In this document: piece by piece, positions 17,346-25,704 of the stretch
Layout of the letters: the number at the start of each line of letters is the position of its first letter
Position numbering within the stretch: position 1 is the stretch's first letter
IMG/VR virus record: IMGVR_UViG_3300047550_001654
Coordinates: 1-33,091 of that record
Source: a virus
Length of the DNA: 33,091 nt
Direction: 5' to 3' (one strand)
Translations under genes and position numbers: made by a program
The notes under the pieces: model-generated
What the model saw: only the letters and a program-made list of their open reading frames with translations
The model's database searches: none
Told to the model about the DNA's origin: nothing

Positions 17346-18191
17346 TTACATCTTAACGATCAATGGAGATTTACCAACGGTCGCTCCGAGTTCGCCAGTT
17401 TGAAGAGCCTTAAGGCCCATAACTGCATCCATAGCAACGCGCTTAGCGCCTGTGCCATAAGCGATCTCAGATTGTTCCGCCATAGTGATCTGCTTCTGGA
17501 AAGCAATACCTACTGAATCTTTAGAATACCAGTAAGCCTTACCAGAAGATACGCCTTGATGAACGATTACAGGCAAGCCGTATACAGAACCGATAACACC
17601 GTTACCGATGTTAGAAGATCCGTAGTAATCAGCGCGCACGAAATCAGCAATCTTAAGCATAGCCTTCTCTTGATCTGGACCTACAAGCATAGCGCAAGCA
17701 GCAGGATCAGCGAAAGACTTGATCAATTGCTCACGAGCATCAAGGATCAGATCAGAAGTGATCGGAGAAGTACCAACGTCCAAGAAAGCGCCGCTCTCAA
17801 GAGTGCTAATGATTTGCTCATCAACGTAGCGAGCAAGAGCAGCAGCAGCGCGGTTAGCGTACTCCATCTCTGCATCGATAGCAGTTTGTTGAAGATCGAA
17901 AGAATCGATCAAGAAGCTAACGTAAGCATTGATGTTCAGGTCGAGAGTATCGACAGCAGAAGTCAAAGCCTGGATATCGCCAGCTACAGCAGATCCACGG
18001 TTCTGAACGGTAAAGCTATTCAACTTTGGAAAGCTGATAGACTTAGCGCCCTTGATAGCAAAAGCAGACAAGTCAGTGACTGTCGGCAAAAGCTTGGATT
18101 TGAATTTAAGTTCCTTTTGAATAAGTGAAGAGATGAGCGCCTGTTTAGTAGCGACCAACTCAGTGTTACCTGTAATTACTTCAGTAGCCAT
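17346..18191 (-). CDS. Major capsid protein, HK97-fold type
   Basis: 281 residues. The start (VITGNTELVATKQALISSLI) is an N-terminal arm; the middle helices (IDAEMEYANRAAAALARYVD) form the long spine helix; residues 195-245 (YGSSNIGNGVIGSVYGLPVI, followed by HQG) are typical of HK97-like coat proteins near the P-domain to A-domain turn. It is followed by fibres and preceded by a coiled-coil scaffold gene. No separate protease gene is seen, so head maturation probably uses scaffold release. Its AAGGGGAT ribosome site suggests strong expression. Confidence 0.85.
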   Translation of the reverse strand: MATEVITGNTELVATKQALISSLIQKELKFKSKLLPTVTDLSAFAIKGAKSISFPKLNSFTVQNRGSAVAGDIQALTSAVDTLDLNINAYVSFLIDSFDLQQTAIDAEMEYANRAAAALARYVDEQIISTLESGAFLDVGTSPITSDLILDAREQLIKSFADPAACAMLVGPDQEKAMLKIADFVRADYYGSSNIGNGVIGSVYGLPVIVHQGVSSGKAYWYSKDSVGIAFQKQITMAEQSEIAYGTGAKRVAMDAVMGLKALQTGELGATVGKSPLIVKM

Positions 18192-18213
18192 TTTTTATCC
18201 CCTTTTGGATTAG

Positions 18214-18792
18214 TTATTTCAAAGCTAACAATTTAGCCTTGAGTTCATCGATTGACATTTCTTCTAGTTTCTTTTCAGCAGGAATAGCCTTTGAAGACGT
18301 TAACACATCTCTTGGAGCTGATGCGCTGCCAGCGAAATAGAACGGTTTAGACTTGCTTAGACTTGCGATCTGAGCTTTTAGCTGATCTTTGTTGATGCTA
18401 AAATTTTCATCGATCTCCACTGAAGACCAATCGCCTACCTTTACAATATCATCAAGAGCATCTTTGCGCGCCCCTAGCGAAAGGGCCACTTCCTGTACTT
18501 CTTTTGTGAAAATCTTTTTAGCGAATGCCTTTTCCTTAGCTTCCAAAGCTTGCTCAAGTTCCTTCTTTTTCAAGACGGCTGCCTCAAGAGCTTCTTTAAA
18601 CTTTCCTTGTTCTGCTAAAATCGCTTGCTCGCGCTCTTGCTCTTTTGCTTCATACTCGCCCATCTTAGCTTTCAGGCTTTTTAGTTCTCCGATTGCTTTG
18701 CGATAGGTATCGTACTTAACAACATCCTTCTCGCTAACTTCTCCACTGGATACGCTAGGGGAGTCACTGACTCCGTTGGATTCTTGATTCAT
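18214..18792 (-). CDS. Capsid scaffolding protein
   Basis: 192 residues from the ATG at 18792. Upstream in-frame codons (to a TTG at 18819) are possible, but AAAGGAG lies just before this ATG. A polar N-terminus is followed by a strongly charged coiled coil at about residues 25-95 (Lys/Glu/Ala, QALEAKEKAFAKK), then an alpha-helical tail ending EMSIDELKAKLLALK. This is the plan of GP20-like scaffold proteins, and the gene sits directly before the capsid gene. It would guide shell assembly and then leave the head. Confidence 0.8.
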   Translation of the reverse strand: MNQESNGVSDSPSVSSGEVSEKDVVKYDTYRKAIGELKSLKAKMGEYEAKEQEREQAILAEQGKFKEALEAAVLKKKELEQALEAKEKAFAKKIFTKEVQEVALSLGARKDALDDIVKVGDWSSVEIDENFSINKDQLKAQIASLSKSKPFYFAGSASAPRDVLTSSKAIPAEKKLEEMSIDELKAKLLALK

Positions 18793-18826
18793 TTTGTTAT
18801 TCTCCTTTAAGTTATTCAAGTTCTAT

Positions 18827-19354
18827 TTAGAGTTTACGTCTAATGTACCGAATTACAATATTTTTCAGCCTTGGCAATAACGACTCTCGGATTTTAAAAA
18901 AAGGCCTAACTTCATTTACATAACCCGCCAGTTTATCGTTATCGATGGGCTTACCTATTGTTCTGTTACCAGAAGTTCTAACCCTTTTAGCCTGATAAGG
19001 TCTATGCAATCCTTTAAATACAATAGCAATACCTGATCTAGTAATAATCTTGCTCATTGCATCAAGTAACTGGCCTGTTATGGTTACGTTGCTTCGATTG
19101 GCTTTAAAAGTTTCGTGAACTTGAGTCGCTTGTTCGATCTTTGATCTCTCTTTGATCCACTTAGGAGATAATGGCTTAAACCTATTTCCATCAGGAGTAA
19201 GTCCTCGTCTCGCTTGAAACTGAATGTCTTTGATTGCTACTTCTGCAATATCTGAAAGAAGCGCTGGAGATTTTACGATCTCTTTAATCTTTAATCGTAT
19301 CGATGCCTCTGCTTCATCAATCGTCTTTTGATTAAACTTAAGTTCTGTTTTCAC
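18827..19354 (-). CDS. Virion morphogenesis / tail-completion family protein, copy 1
   Basis: 175 residues, basic. RRGLTPDGNRFKPLSPKWIK (about 54-73) and ITGQLLDAMS (about 96-105) match the plan of the phage virion morphogenesis family (Mu gpG/P2 gpS type), which acts in head-tail joining or tail completion. It starts with GTG, overlapping the stop of the previous gene as GTGA, with a GGGGGAT site upstream. It is followed by scaffold. The next gene upstream seems a diverged copy. Confidence 0.7.
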   Translation of the reverse strand: MKTELKFNQKTIDEAEASIRLKIKEIVKSPALLSDIAEVAIKDIQFQARRGLTPDGNRFKPLSPKWIKERSKIEQATQVHETFKANRSNVTITGQLLDAMSKIITRSGIAIVFKGLHRPYQAKRVRTSGNRTIGKPIDNDKLAGYVNEVRPFFKIRESLLPRLKNIVIRYIRRKL

Positions 19355-19917
19355 TTAAGAAGATCCCCCAGGGTACGAATCCCACGGATAAAGTTAATGA
19401 GCCTATTCTGTTCTTCAGCCGATGTTACTCGCTTAGCTTTAATCTCATCCTTAAACTCTGGTAAAATCTTTTTCTTAATCTCATCAGGAGTCACTCCAAA
19501 GAACGGTCGCTTAGGTCCTTTGATATGCGGATGGCCCTCGAATCCAGTCTGATGCCCATAAGCTTTGATCGCCTGATCTGGATCATCAATCCCAATTGTA
19601 AGTTTAGAGCCGTCGACTTTTAATAGATCAATCGATCCCATCATATCGCCTGATAATTTCATATTAACATCGCTCTTAGATTTACCAGCAGCCTTAAAGT
19701 CTAAGCTCTCAGCGTATGAGTCCGAGTAAGGAGATTTAAGCTTAACTTCTCCAAGTCCCTTGCCATCGTCTACTCGCTCATCCATGTAATCGATAATGGC
19801 CTGACCGATGCGATTAACTAGAAGCTCATCGGCTGATATGTCAGAGCCAACGATCTTATTAAGATCGATAGTCTGAGTAACCTTGGACTTGCTTAGCTTA
19901 ATCCCTGGCTCGCTCAT
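19351..19917 (-). CDS. Virion morphogenesis / HK97 gp10-like protein, copy 2
   Basis: 188 residues. After an N-terminal helical part come YSDSYAESLDFKAAGKS and MKLSGDMMGSIDLL, then GHQTGFEGHPHIKGPKRPFFG. The SGDMM block mirrors the TGQLLDAM block of the neighbouring protein, and the PKRPFFGV ending is typical of gp10-like tail-completion proteins. It overlaps the portal gene as ATGA. Two such proteins in tandem suggest different tasks, one at the head side and one at the tail side, but this is inference. Confidence 0.65.
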   Translation of the reverse strand: MSEPGIKLSKSKVTQTIDLNKIVGSDISADELLVNRIGQAIIDYMDERVDDGKGLGEVKLKSPYSDSYAESLDFKAAGKSKSDVNMKLSGDMMGSIDLLKVDGSKLTIGIDDPDQAIKAYGHQTGFEGHPHIKGPKRPFFGVTPDEIKKKILPEFKDEIKAKRVTSAEEQNRLINFIRGIRTLGDLLK

Positions 19918-21377
19918 TCAATATCAGCAGTGATCCCAGCTTCAGGCTGGACTGGATTGACTTGATTTATATTATTAAAGATTTCCTGAGCGTCATCGAT
20001 GCTAACTGATCTATCTTCAGCAATGGCTTCGACTTGAGAGATAAGGCCCATCTCAAGACGTTGCTGAATAGACTGAAGCTTTTCGTTCTTAGATTGAATA
20101 TCTGAAGGCTTAACATATTCAACTTCTACGTAAGCATCTTTTGAGAAAATCATCTTAGGATAGTTAGGCAATATAGGAGTACCGCCGTAAGTCTCAAGGT
20201 AAGCGATAACGATCTTCAGTATCTTATTCTCAGCATCTTTAAACACATCGATATCTTGCTCAGTAGCTTCGAACTGTTCAATCATGGCAAGCAATCGATC
20301 GACTCCAGATGTGTACTTAGTCGCCTCTAGCCTTGAGTTAACAAGTTTCGGATCGATCCCGCGAGAAGTAAGGAAGCTAGAAAGAAGCCCTTCGATATAG
20401 CTTAGTGATCCAGCCAGATCAGGGTTAGCATTAGCATAACCGAAATCAGTCGGAGTAGGATTATTCGGATCGATTGGAAGTCTCAAGATAAAGTTAGGTC
20501 CGACTTGGATATTCTCAGGGATCAGATTAGATGGAGCTTTAAGCCATGCCTGACCAAAGCCCTGCATCCTGACGATATTACCAAGGTCGGTAAGGCTAGC
20601 ATTGTATTGAATTGTAAAGTCAGTAACAGATGATCCAGAGCGAACCCAATACTCACCATCCTTAGATGAGAAGATGTCAACGAATGGAACTACTCCACCG
20701 ATAGGGTTATCATAACTCTCGGCTTGTTGAATGTTACCTTCCTGATCCATCACGAAATTAAATACAGGCGACCATACAGCGATCGCTTCCATTGCTGATT
20801 TATAATCGTTCTCATCAGCAATCAATTGATTCTGAGCATCTCCGTATTCGCTAACCTTTACGTTAGCCATCGTGCGATTGAAGCCAGTCAAAAGATAAAC
20901 TTCTCCGACTTCCTGGTCCTGAGTAGAAGGTACTACATCAAGTTGATGCGCAAGTAATGGCATGGCCTTGAGCTTACCGTTACGAGGCACGATATAAACA
21001 TGGGCCTGATCCTGGAGCTTAAAGTTCTGATTAAGACGATTCATTACGGTATCGATCTTCATCTCTGAATAGACTTGGTTCAACACTTCAGCCTGATCTG
21101 GAGTTACATTATAGAACTCGCGCTTAGGCTGCTTAATGTAAAGGGACGCCTCTTTGTTTACGATACGTCTAGCAAGGTTAACAGAAGCAACGATTGGAGT
21201 ATTTTCGATAGTTTGTTTAGAGTAGAAGCCTTGGAGAAACGCTTTCACTTGTTGATAAATTCTATCTCTGTAGACCTCATACTGACCGAAAGATACTTTC
21301 TTTCGTTCCATATTCTCGCTTGCGTTTGTTTCTTCGATAATCTGTTTACGAATAAATGGGTTAAGCAAGTTCAGCAT
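19914..21377 (-). CDS. Portal protein
   Basis: 487 residues. Blocks such as NLARRIVNKEASLYIKQPKR (about 70), the long central beta region and the helical C-terminus (KLQSIQQRLEMGLISQVEAIAEDRSVS) fit portal proteins of siphophages, which form the dodecamer through which DNA enters and leaves the head. It directly follows terL, with AGGAGAT before the ATG, and is coupled to the morphogenesis gene by ATGA. The last 40 residues are polar and probably disordered. Confidence 0.85.
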   Translation of the reverse strand: MLNLLNPFIRKQIIEETNASENMERKKVSFGQYEVYRDRIYQQVKAFLQGFYSKQTIENTPIVASVNLARRIVNKEASLYIKQPKREFYNVTPDQAEVLNQVYSEMKIDTVMNRLNQNFKLQDQAHVYIVPRNGKLKAMPLLAHQLDVVPSTQDQEVGEVYLLTGFNRTMANVKVSEYGDAQNQLIADENDYKSAMEAIAVWSPVFNFVMDQEGNIQQAESYDNPIGGVVPFVDIFSSKDGEYWVRSGSSVTDFTIQYNASLTDLGNIVRMQGFGQAWLKAPSNLIPENIQVGPNFILRLPIDPNNPTPTDFGYANANPDLAGSLSYIEGLLSSFLTSRGIDPKLVNSRLEATKYTSGVDRLLAMIEQFEATEQDIDVFKDAENKILKIVIAYLETYGGTPILPNYPKMIFSKDAYVEVEYVKPSDIQSKNEKLQSIQQRLEMGLISQVEAIAEDRSVSIDDAQEIFNNINQVNPVQPEAGITADIE

Positions 21378-21381
21378 TAAA

Positions 21382-22743
21382 TTATCTCCTAGATGATCCG
21401 ACCATTACCGAGCCTATGTTATTATGCTCATATACCACGCTATAACCGATCGCGGTCGTTATGTGCTGGTAAGGATGACTTGGGCCATCGTCCTCTACAT
21501 AGTCCCCGGACTTTTTCAGCGCGGTTAGTCTCATTCCATCATGGGCTACCTTGCAATCCTTGTAAACGAATAACCGATTGACTCCCTTTTCGTTCAAACA
21601 ATACGCGTTGACTAGGTTGTGCCTTCTTCTGATCGGCGGGTTAGCCTTGGGAACTTGCATCTCAACTATTGCTCCAGCGTTACTAAAAGCGCGCTTGATG
21701 ATATCGTAATCACTTAGGATTGATCTTGTATCTCTGGCATCGCCAGAAGCATCGCCTCTAATGATAACCTTTTGACCTGGCCTAATGAATCCCATTGATA
21801 GCCATTCCTCTACAGCTTCAGATGTCCTAGCTCCTTGGATTACTACTTCTTTAAAGATGTGAAACGCACCGTCAAACTGCATGGCGCATGAACTCATTGG
21901 CTTACCTTGGCCGATGTTAAAGTCGAAGGCTATGATGATCGGAAGCCCATGCCTAACTTGGTAACTTTCGTTAATGAAATTCTTTTCTGGATCGTAAGCG
22001 TAATAAACTCGATCAGCATCTAGCTCTACCCATTCGCCGTAAATATATCTCTGAGCGGACTTGGGATCGAGATCGGCTTTAAGCTGCTCGATATAAACAG
22101 GATCAAGGAATGGGTTGTCAGTAGTGACTGACTTAAAAGTTTTTCTAGTAGGTTTCTGATCATCGAACCAATACTTAAAAACCCAATGCGCTGGAGAGTC
22201 AGGGTTAGTCGCAGCGATTAAGAGATTTTCTTTCACTGTAGGAATACGCCTAAGACGCGCCTTAAGAGTATCGAAAGCTTGTTTATCTTCCTCGTTATTT
22301 TCTGTAAGCTCCTCGAATACGACCATGGATAGCTTGAGCGATCGGCCTTTCTTATACTTCTTATCGGACCATGATCTAGAGATGATCTCGCTGCCATTAA
22401 ACCATGTAATCTTCGCACTCGTGTGATTAACGGTATAGTGCTTGCCTTCGATGAAATCATCGGTGATGTGCTCTAGGATTTCTTTGAAAATGGTATCTTT
22501 TAAATCTGGCATTGCTTTTCTTGCTAAGCATACCCTTGCGCCTGGATTCTCTAAACAATGCCTAACTGCAAGATGCGCACAGAGTATTGACTTTGCACTT
22601 CCGAAACTGCCACTGAGTAAAATTTCTGGAGTACCTTTGCTGTAATCCCACTCATCTAGGAAGTCGATAACATCAGATTGATAAGGAATAATCCTAGGAG
22701 AGAAATCAGCGAAGTTAGGCTTCGAGTAAACTTCATTATTCAT
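21382..22743 (-). CDS. terL: Terminase large subunit
   Basis: 453 residues, the usual size. ATPase part: Walker A GSFGSAKS at residues 45-52 and Walker B MVVFEE near residues 140-145, then a coupling motif region (LLIAATNPDSPAHW). Nuclease part: AFDFNIG near 265 and the acidic RGDASGDARDT near 330. It packages DNA into the prohead through the portal. It overlaps terS by 8 nt. The likely circular permutation of the genome would agree with headful packaging, but the class of terminase needs a tree. Confidence 0.92.
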   Translation of the reverse strand: MNNEVYSKPNFADFSPRIIPYQSDVIDFLDEWDYSKGTPEILLSGSFGSAKSILCAHLAVRHCLENPGARVCLARKAMPDLKDTIFKEILEHITDDFIEGKHYTVNHTSAKITWFNGSEIISRSWSDKKYKKGRSLKLSMVVFEELTENNEEDKQAFDTLKARLRRIPTVKENLLIAATNPDSPAHWVFKYWFDDQKPTRKTFKSVTTDNPFLDPVYIEQLKADLDPKSAQRYIYGEWVELDADRVYYAYDPEKNFINESYQVRHGLPIIIAFDFNIGQGKPMSSCAMQFDGAFHIFKEVVIQGARTSEAVEEWLSMGFIRPGQKVIIRGDASGDARDTRSILSDYDIIKRAFSNAGAIVEMQVPKANPPIRRRHNLVNAYCLNEKGVNRLFVYKDCKVAHDGMRLTALKKSGDYVEDDGPSHPYQHITTAIGYSVVYEHNNIGSVMVGSSRR

Positions 22744-23089
22744 TTACGCTAGGCTTTGCTTTTCTTTCGTAATTTAAAGTCATCGCAAGTGGAGCATCTG
22801 CATTACCTGCTACTTCATGCTTATCGGCCCATCCGCATAGGTTCTTAAGGCAGAAGATCAGCATTGTATTATCGCCGTTCAAAGCCTTGTCGATAGCCTT
22901 ACGAATCAGAGCATGGCGAGTGTGCACCATTCTTTGGTTCCGAAACTCGACAAACGTAACTTCGTAGTGATCATGAATGAATCGTTCAATAGTCCTAGCA
23001 GAGCATTGGAAGAACGCGGCTGTATCCTCAAGAGTCGGCTTGAGTCGCATCATTGCTTCTAACTTGGCTTTATCGATATTAACAGCCAT
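22736..23089 (-). CDS. terS: Terminase small subunit
   Basis: 117 residues with a helix-turn-helix (LKPTLEDTAAFFQCSARTIE, about 17-36), then helices and the ending MLIFCLKNLCGWADKHEV (about 76-93), a block found in many small terminases of environmental phages. It recognises the packaging site and recruits the large subunit. It overlaps the methyltransferase gene by 11 nt and terL by 8 nt. Confidence 0.8.
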   Translation of the reverse strand: MAVNIDKAKLEAMMRLKPTLEDTAAFFQCSARTIERFIHDHYEVTFVEFRNQRMVHTRHALIRKAIDKALNGDNTMLIFCLKNLCGWADKHEVAGNADAPLAMTLNYERKAKPSVNE

Positions 23090-24302
23090 TGATTAACTCG
23101 GCTTTCTTCCCAGTAAACTTCTCCCAGCGTGCAACAATAATGTCGCAATATTTTGGACTAAGTTCCATTGTTAAAGATCTTCTTCCTGTTTTTTCACATG
23201 CAATTATGCAACTTCCTGATCCTCCAAATGGTTCATAAAGATAATCACCTGTTCGTGTTTGATTGTTAATTGGAATCTCATAAACCATTAAAGGCTTTTG
23301 AGTAGGATGCTCAGTTTTATCTTCTTTAGATCCGCTCATAATATGATTAGGAATAGCGCCATCCCAAACTGTTACCTGTTTTCTATCACCAACCCAGTTA
23401 TGATCTGCACCTTTTTTTACTGCATACCAACAAGGTTCATGCTTCCAATGATAATATGACCTTCCCATTACTAGAATATTTTTGTTCCAAATGATTTGTT
23501 GTTTAATTTCAAAATTAGCTCTTCTTAAACTATCCATTACAACATCAGTAAAAGAAGAAGCGTGCCAAATGTATGCAATATTTCCTGGAAATAAAACCCA
23601 TGCATCATACCAATCAGCTCTCTCATCATTTTCTACAATATTTTTATTACCTGCACCCATGGACTTTTCTCCCATGGCTTTATCTCTCCAAGATTGATCT
23701 AATTTAACTCCGTAAGGTGGATCTGTAACCATTAGGTTTGGTTTATCTTCTCCTAATAATTTTTCAACATCTGTTAAAACAGTAGCATCGCCACACATCA
23801 ATCTATGATTTCCAAGCTTATAAATATCACCGAGTTTAGTAATCGGTTCCACTGGTGCCTCTGGTACTTCATCCTCATCACATTGAGGCTCTACTACTTC
23901 AGGCAATTTAAAATCTTCGATACCAAGGAGGCTTGTATCAATATCTGGAATCTCTTTCAACGCATCGTAAACACCTTGGAAGTCTAACTCTGCCCAGCGA
24001 GCAATCTCGTTATCGGCAGTCATGTGCTGATACTCTTCAGCTTCAGATGTGAAATCCTGGTAGATCACTGGAAGTTCAGTCATTCCTAGCGTCTTAGCTG
24101 CTTCTAAGCGAGCATGACCACAATTAAGGAATCCAGAGCGATTCGAGATCGTAAGCGGTTCACGAAATCCATGTGCTTTAATTAACTTAGCGATGGCATT
24201 GATCTGCTCGATTGAATGTCTGTTATTATTTTTAGGATTAGGTACGATTTGCTCAATAGGAATGAGCTTAAAGTTCTCGGCCTTGCATTTAATTTCGATC
24301 AT
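23079..24302 (-). CDS. ParB-like domain fused to a DNA N4/N6 methyltransferase
   Basis: 407 residues. Residues 10-100 form a ParB/Srx-type nuclease-like domain (IPIEQIVPNPKNNNRH, then GFREPL and FLNCGHARLEAA). A linker rich in Glu and Pro leads to the methylase: DPPY at 194-197, then the SAM-binding EPFGGSGS near 358-365, an order typical of the beta class. Such fusions are common next to phage terminases and may modify DNA before packaging or resist host restriction. The methylase half is AT-rich (about 33% GC over the lines I counted) against about 43% in the ParB half, suggesting a mosaic gene. GGAGGG precedes the ATG. Confidence 0.88.
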   Translation of the reverse strand: MIEIKCKAENFKLIPIEQIVPNPKNNNRHSIEQINAIAKLIKAHGFREPLTISNRSGFLNCGHARLEAAKTLGMTELPVIYQDFTSEAEEYQHMTADNEIARWAELDFQGVYDALKEIPDIDTSLLGIEDFKLPEVVEPQCDEDEVPEAPVEPITKLGDIYKLGNHRLMCGDATVLTDVEKLLGEDKPNLMVTDPPYGVKLDQSWRDKAMGEKSMGAGNKNIVENDERADWYDAWVLFPGNIAYIWHASSFTDVVMDSLRRANFEIKQQIIWNKNILVMGRSYYHWKHEPCWYAVKKGADHNWVGDRKQVTVWDGAIPNHIMSGSKEDKTEHPTQKPLMVYEIPINNQTRTGDYLYEPFGGSGSCIIACEKTGRRSLTMELSPKYCDIIVARWEKFTGKKAELINGC

Positions 24303-24309
24303 TATCCCT

Positions 24310-24346
24310 CCACTGGATTAGATAATGAGATGCCACTGGCAATCTC
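24310..24346 (-). promoter_or_regulatory. Operator-like inverted repeat before the ParB-methyltransferase gene
   Basis: At 24327-24346 the arms GAGATGCCA and TGGCATCTC face each other with one unpaired base at the centre and one inserted base in one arm. CCACTGG also occurs twice, at 24310-24316 and 24333-24339. The site lies about 25 bp before the start codon, a place where a repressor would block expression. I did not find a convincing promoter around it. Confidence 0.4.
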
Positions 24347-24360
24347 TAAGATCAAGCTAC

Positions 24361-24402
24361 AAAAAAAGACGGATGCCCGCAACGGAAGATTACAGGCATC
24401 CA
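24361..24402 (-). terminator. Rho-independent terminator between the lipoprotein gene and the methyltransferase gene
   Basis: On the minus strand, GGATGCC (24401-24395) pairs with GGCATCC (24377-24371) across a 17-nt loop, followed by GTC and seven T. It would end the transcript of the replication and nuclease genes and separate them from the packaging and structural operon. The stem is only 7 bp and three bases come before the T run, so it may be partial. Confidence 0.6.
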
Positions 24403-24476
24403 AGAAGCATGGAGATTTTTGTTACCCTTGCGCGCTTGATAACTGCCATGCGTATTTAGTTTGAGTTTAAAAAATA

Positions 24477-25046
24477 TTACTTACAACAAGAATCAAAAGA
24501 AGCGTTGAGGGAATAGGGAACTGAGTACTGCCGATCCTTGGTTGGATAGTACGAATGAGTGTAGTTTCCTAGAGCGTGCGCAATCCCCTCGTGGGCCATG
24601 GTACTAGCCCAATCGCATACCGATTTCGACGCAGTGAAGTAATTTCGATTTAAATTGATTTTAAGGCTAGGAGGATTCCGATAGGCAATAGCACTGGTCC
24701 ATCTCTTAAAGTACATAGAAACGCCAACTAGGCCACTTAGATTTGAAACGTGAGAATAGACCTCGCTCGATGTGCGATTGTTAGTCTCGATCATGGGCCT
24801 TGAGAGCATGAAATCCTTGAAGCACTGCGACGAAACGACTTCCTGGATCTTCTTCTCAGCCTCAAGCACTTTCGCTACCTCTGAAGGCTTACACGTTGTG
24901 TCACACTTAAAAGTAACCAAGCCTGTAAGTTTACCAACGGGTTTGGGGGTTGTTGATAAAATAACAGGCTCAGTTACGGTCGGCTCTTGCTTTCGAGGGA
25001 TCGTGGAGCAAGAAGCGAAGATCAAAATTAAAATTAAGTATCTCAT
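24477..25046 (-). CDS. Lipoprotein with metallopeptidase-like C-terminus
   Basis: 189 residues. Signal peptide 1-12 with lipobox F-A-S-C13, so it should be a membrane-anchored lipoprotein. A Pro/Thr-rich linker follows. Near the end is MAHEGIAHALGNYTHSYYP (from residue 150) with His152, Glu153, His157 and His164, then SVPYSL. This resembles a zincin site but has HExxxH, not HExxH, so zinc binding is uncertain. Phage lipoproteins of this kind may change the host surface, for example to prevent superinfection; that is inference. Its ATG overlaps the nuclease stop as ATGA. A terminator-like hairpin follows about 75 nt downstream. Confidence 0.7.
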   Translation of the reverse strand: MRYLILILIFASCSTIPRKQEPTVTEPVILSTTPKPVGKLTGLVTFKCDTTCKPSEVAKVLEAEKKIQEVVSSQCFKDFMLSRPMIETNNRTSSEVYSHVSNLSGLVGVSMYFKRWTSAIAYRNPPSLKINLNRNYFTASKSVCDWASTMAHEGIAHALGNYTHSYYPTKDRQYSVPYSLNASFDSCCK

Positions 25047-25387
25047 GAAATATAACTCCTCAAGATTTCCTGGACCTCGCTTAGTGATCTAGCAACGAAA
25101 GCGAGTCCACCGTGATGATTGATCCGAGTAATGAAACTAATCTGCTCATCGCTAGGCTTACCAGTTTTAGATTTCACTTCGATCGCAAGCAATCTCCCAT
25201 CAGGCAATACACCTAGGATATCGCTCACTCCCTTGATGTGGTAAGGGTTGTTTGATCTTCGATAAATCTTTTTCACCGGATCGAAGATACCGACGCTTTG
25301 ATTTTTCCAAGCATAGAAGCCAGAGATGTTTAGCCAGTGAAGGATTACGTTCTCGATTGCTTTCTCTGGAGTGATTCTTTTTACCAT
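25043..25387 (-). CDS. VRR-NUC nuclease
   Basis: 114 residues, the size of stand-alone phage VRR-NUC enzymes. The PD-(D/E)xK-like residues are visible: Glu8 in the first helix, GVSDILG with Asp56, and LLAIEVKSKTG with Glu70 and Lys72, followed by the helix SDEQISFITRI. Such enzymes act on branched or nicked DNA and are thought to help resolve replication or recombination intermediates. The start overlaps the stop of a small membrane protein as TAATG. Substrate unknown. Confidence 0.9.
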   Translation of the reverse strand: MVKRITPEKAIENVILHWLNISGFYAWKNQSVGIFDPVKKIYRRSNNPYHIKGVSDILGVLPDGRLLAIEVKSKTGKPSDEQISFITRINHHGGLAFVARSLSEVQEILRSYIS

Positions 25388-25545
25388 TACTCAAAAACTC
25401 TTTTATCGGTAATGCATTGATCGAAAGTGTAACCAAGTAACAGGTAATCACTGCAAGCACTCTTAGGTTTAAAGTAAATATTATTTATGTAATTAATTAC
25501 AATCACAGAAATAATAAAACCAATCACGATGTAAGTCGTTTTCAT
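25387..25545 (-). CDS. Small one-pass membrane protein, unknown
   Basis: 52 residues: MKTT, then a strongly hydrophobic helix (about 5-20, [15 protein letters not shown]), then a polar tail with Cys31 and Cys44. Its ATG overlaps the stop of the upstream Lys-rich protein (ATGA) and its stop overlaps the start of the nuclease (TAATG). Both overlaps together strongly support a real gene, though it is shorter than usual prediction limits. No function can be read from the sequence. Confidence 0.7.
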   Translation of the reverse strand: MKTTYIVIGFIISVIVINYINNIYFKPKSACSDYLLLGYTFDQCITDKRVFE

Positions 25546-25688
25546 TTTTTCTTTTTAGCAGCCTTCTTAGCTTTCTTTGCTACCGAGAGTGCGATTGCCA
25601 CGGCTTGCTTCTGAGGCTTGCCAGCTTTCATTTCAGTTTTAATATTCTTGCTAATAGTCTTTTTCGAGTAACCCTTTTTTAATGGCAT
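25542..25688 (-). CDS. Lys/Ala-rich small protein, DUF6496-like
   Basis: 48 residues. It begins [20 protein letters not shown], then [20 protein letters not shown], and ends in an Ala/Lys run. This matches a small protein repeatedly found in phages of many hosts (DUF6496 as I recall it). The very basic tail suggests nucleic-acid binding. It is coupled to the membrane protein by ATGA. Function unknown. Confidence 0.75.
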   Translation of the reverse strand: MPLKKGYSKKTISKNIKTEMKAGKPQKQAVAIALSVAKKAKKAAKKKK

Positions 25689-25704
25689 TTTATTTTTCCC
25701 TTTC

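Noticed and set aside
17556-18128. 190-codon plus-strand frame opposite the capsid gene
   Set aside because: It mirrors a strongly coded capsid gene, has no ribosome site, and its Ser/Arg/Lys-rich protein looks like an antisense shadow.
24216-24464. Plus-strand frame across the methylase start and the terminator
   Set aside because: It runs through the terminator stem and the operator-like dyad, opposite real genes. Its Cys-rich end is curious but has no support.
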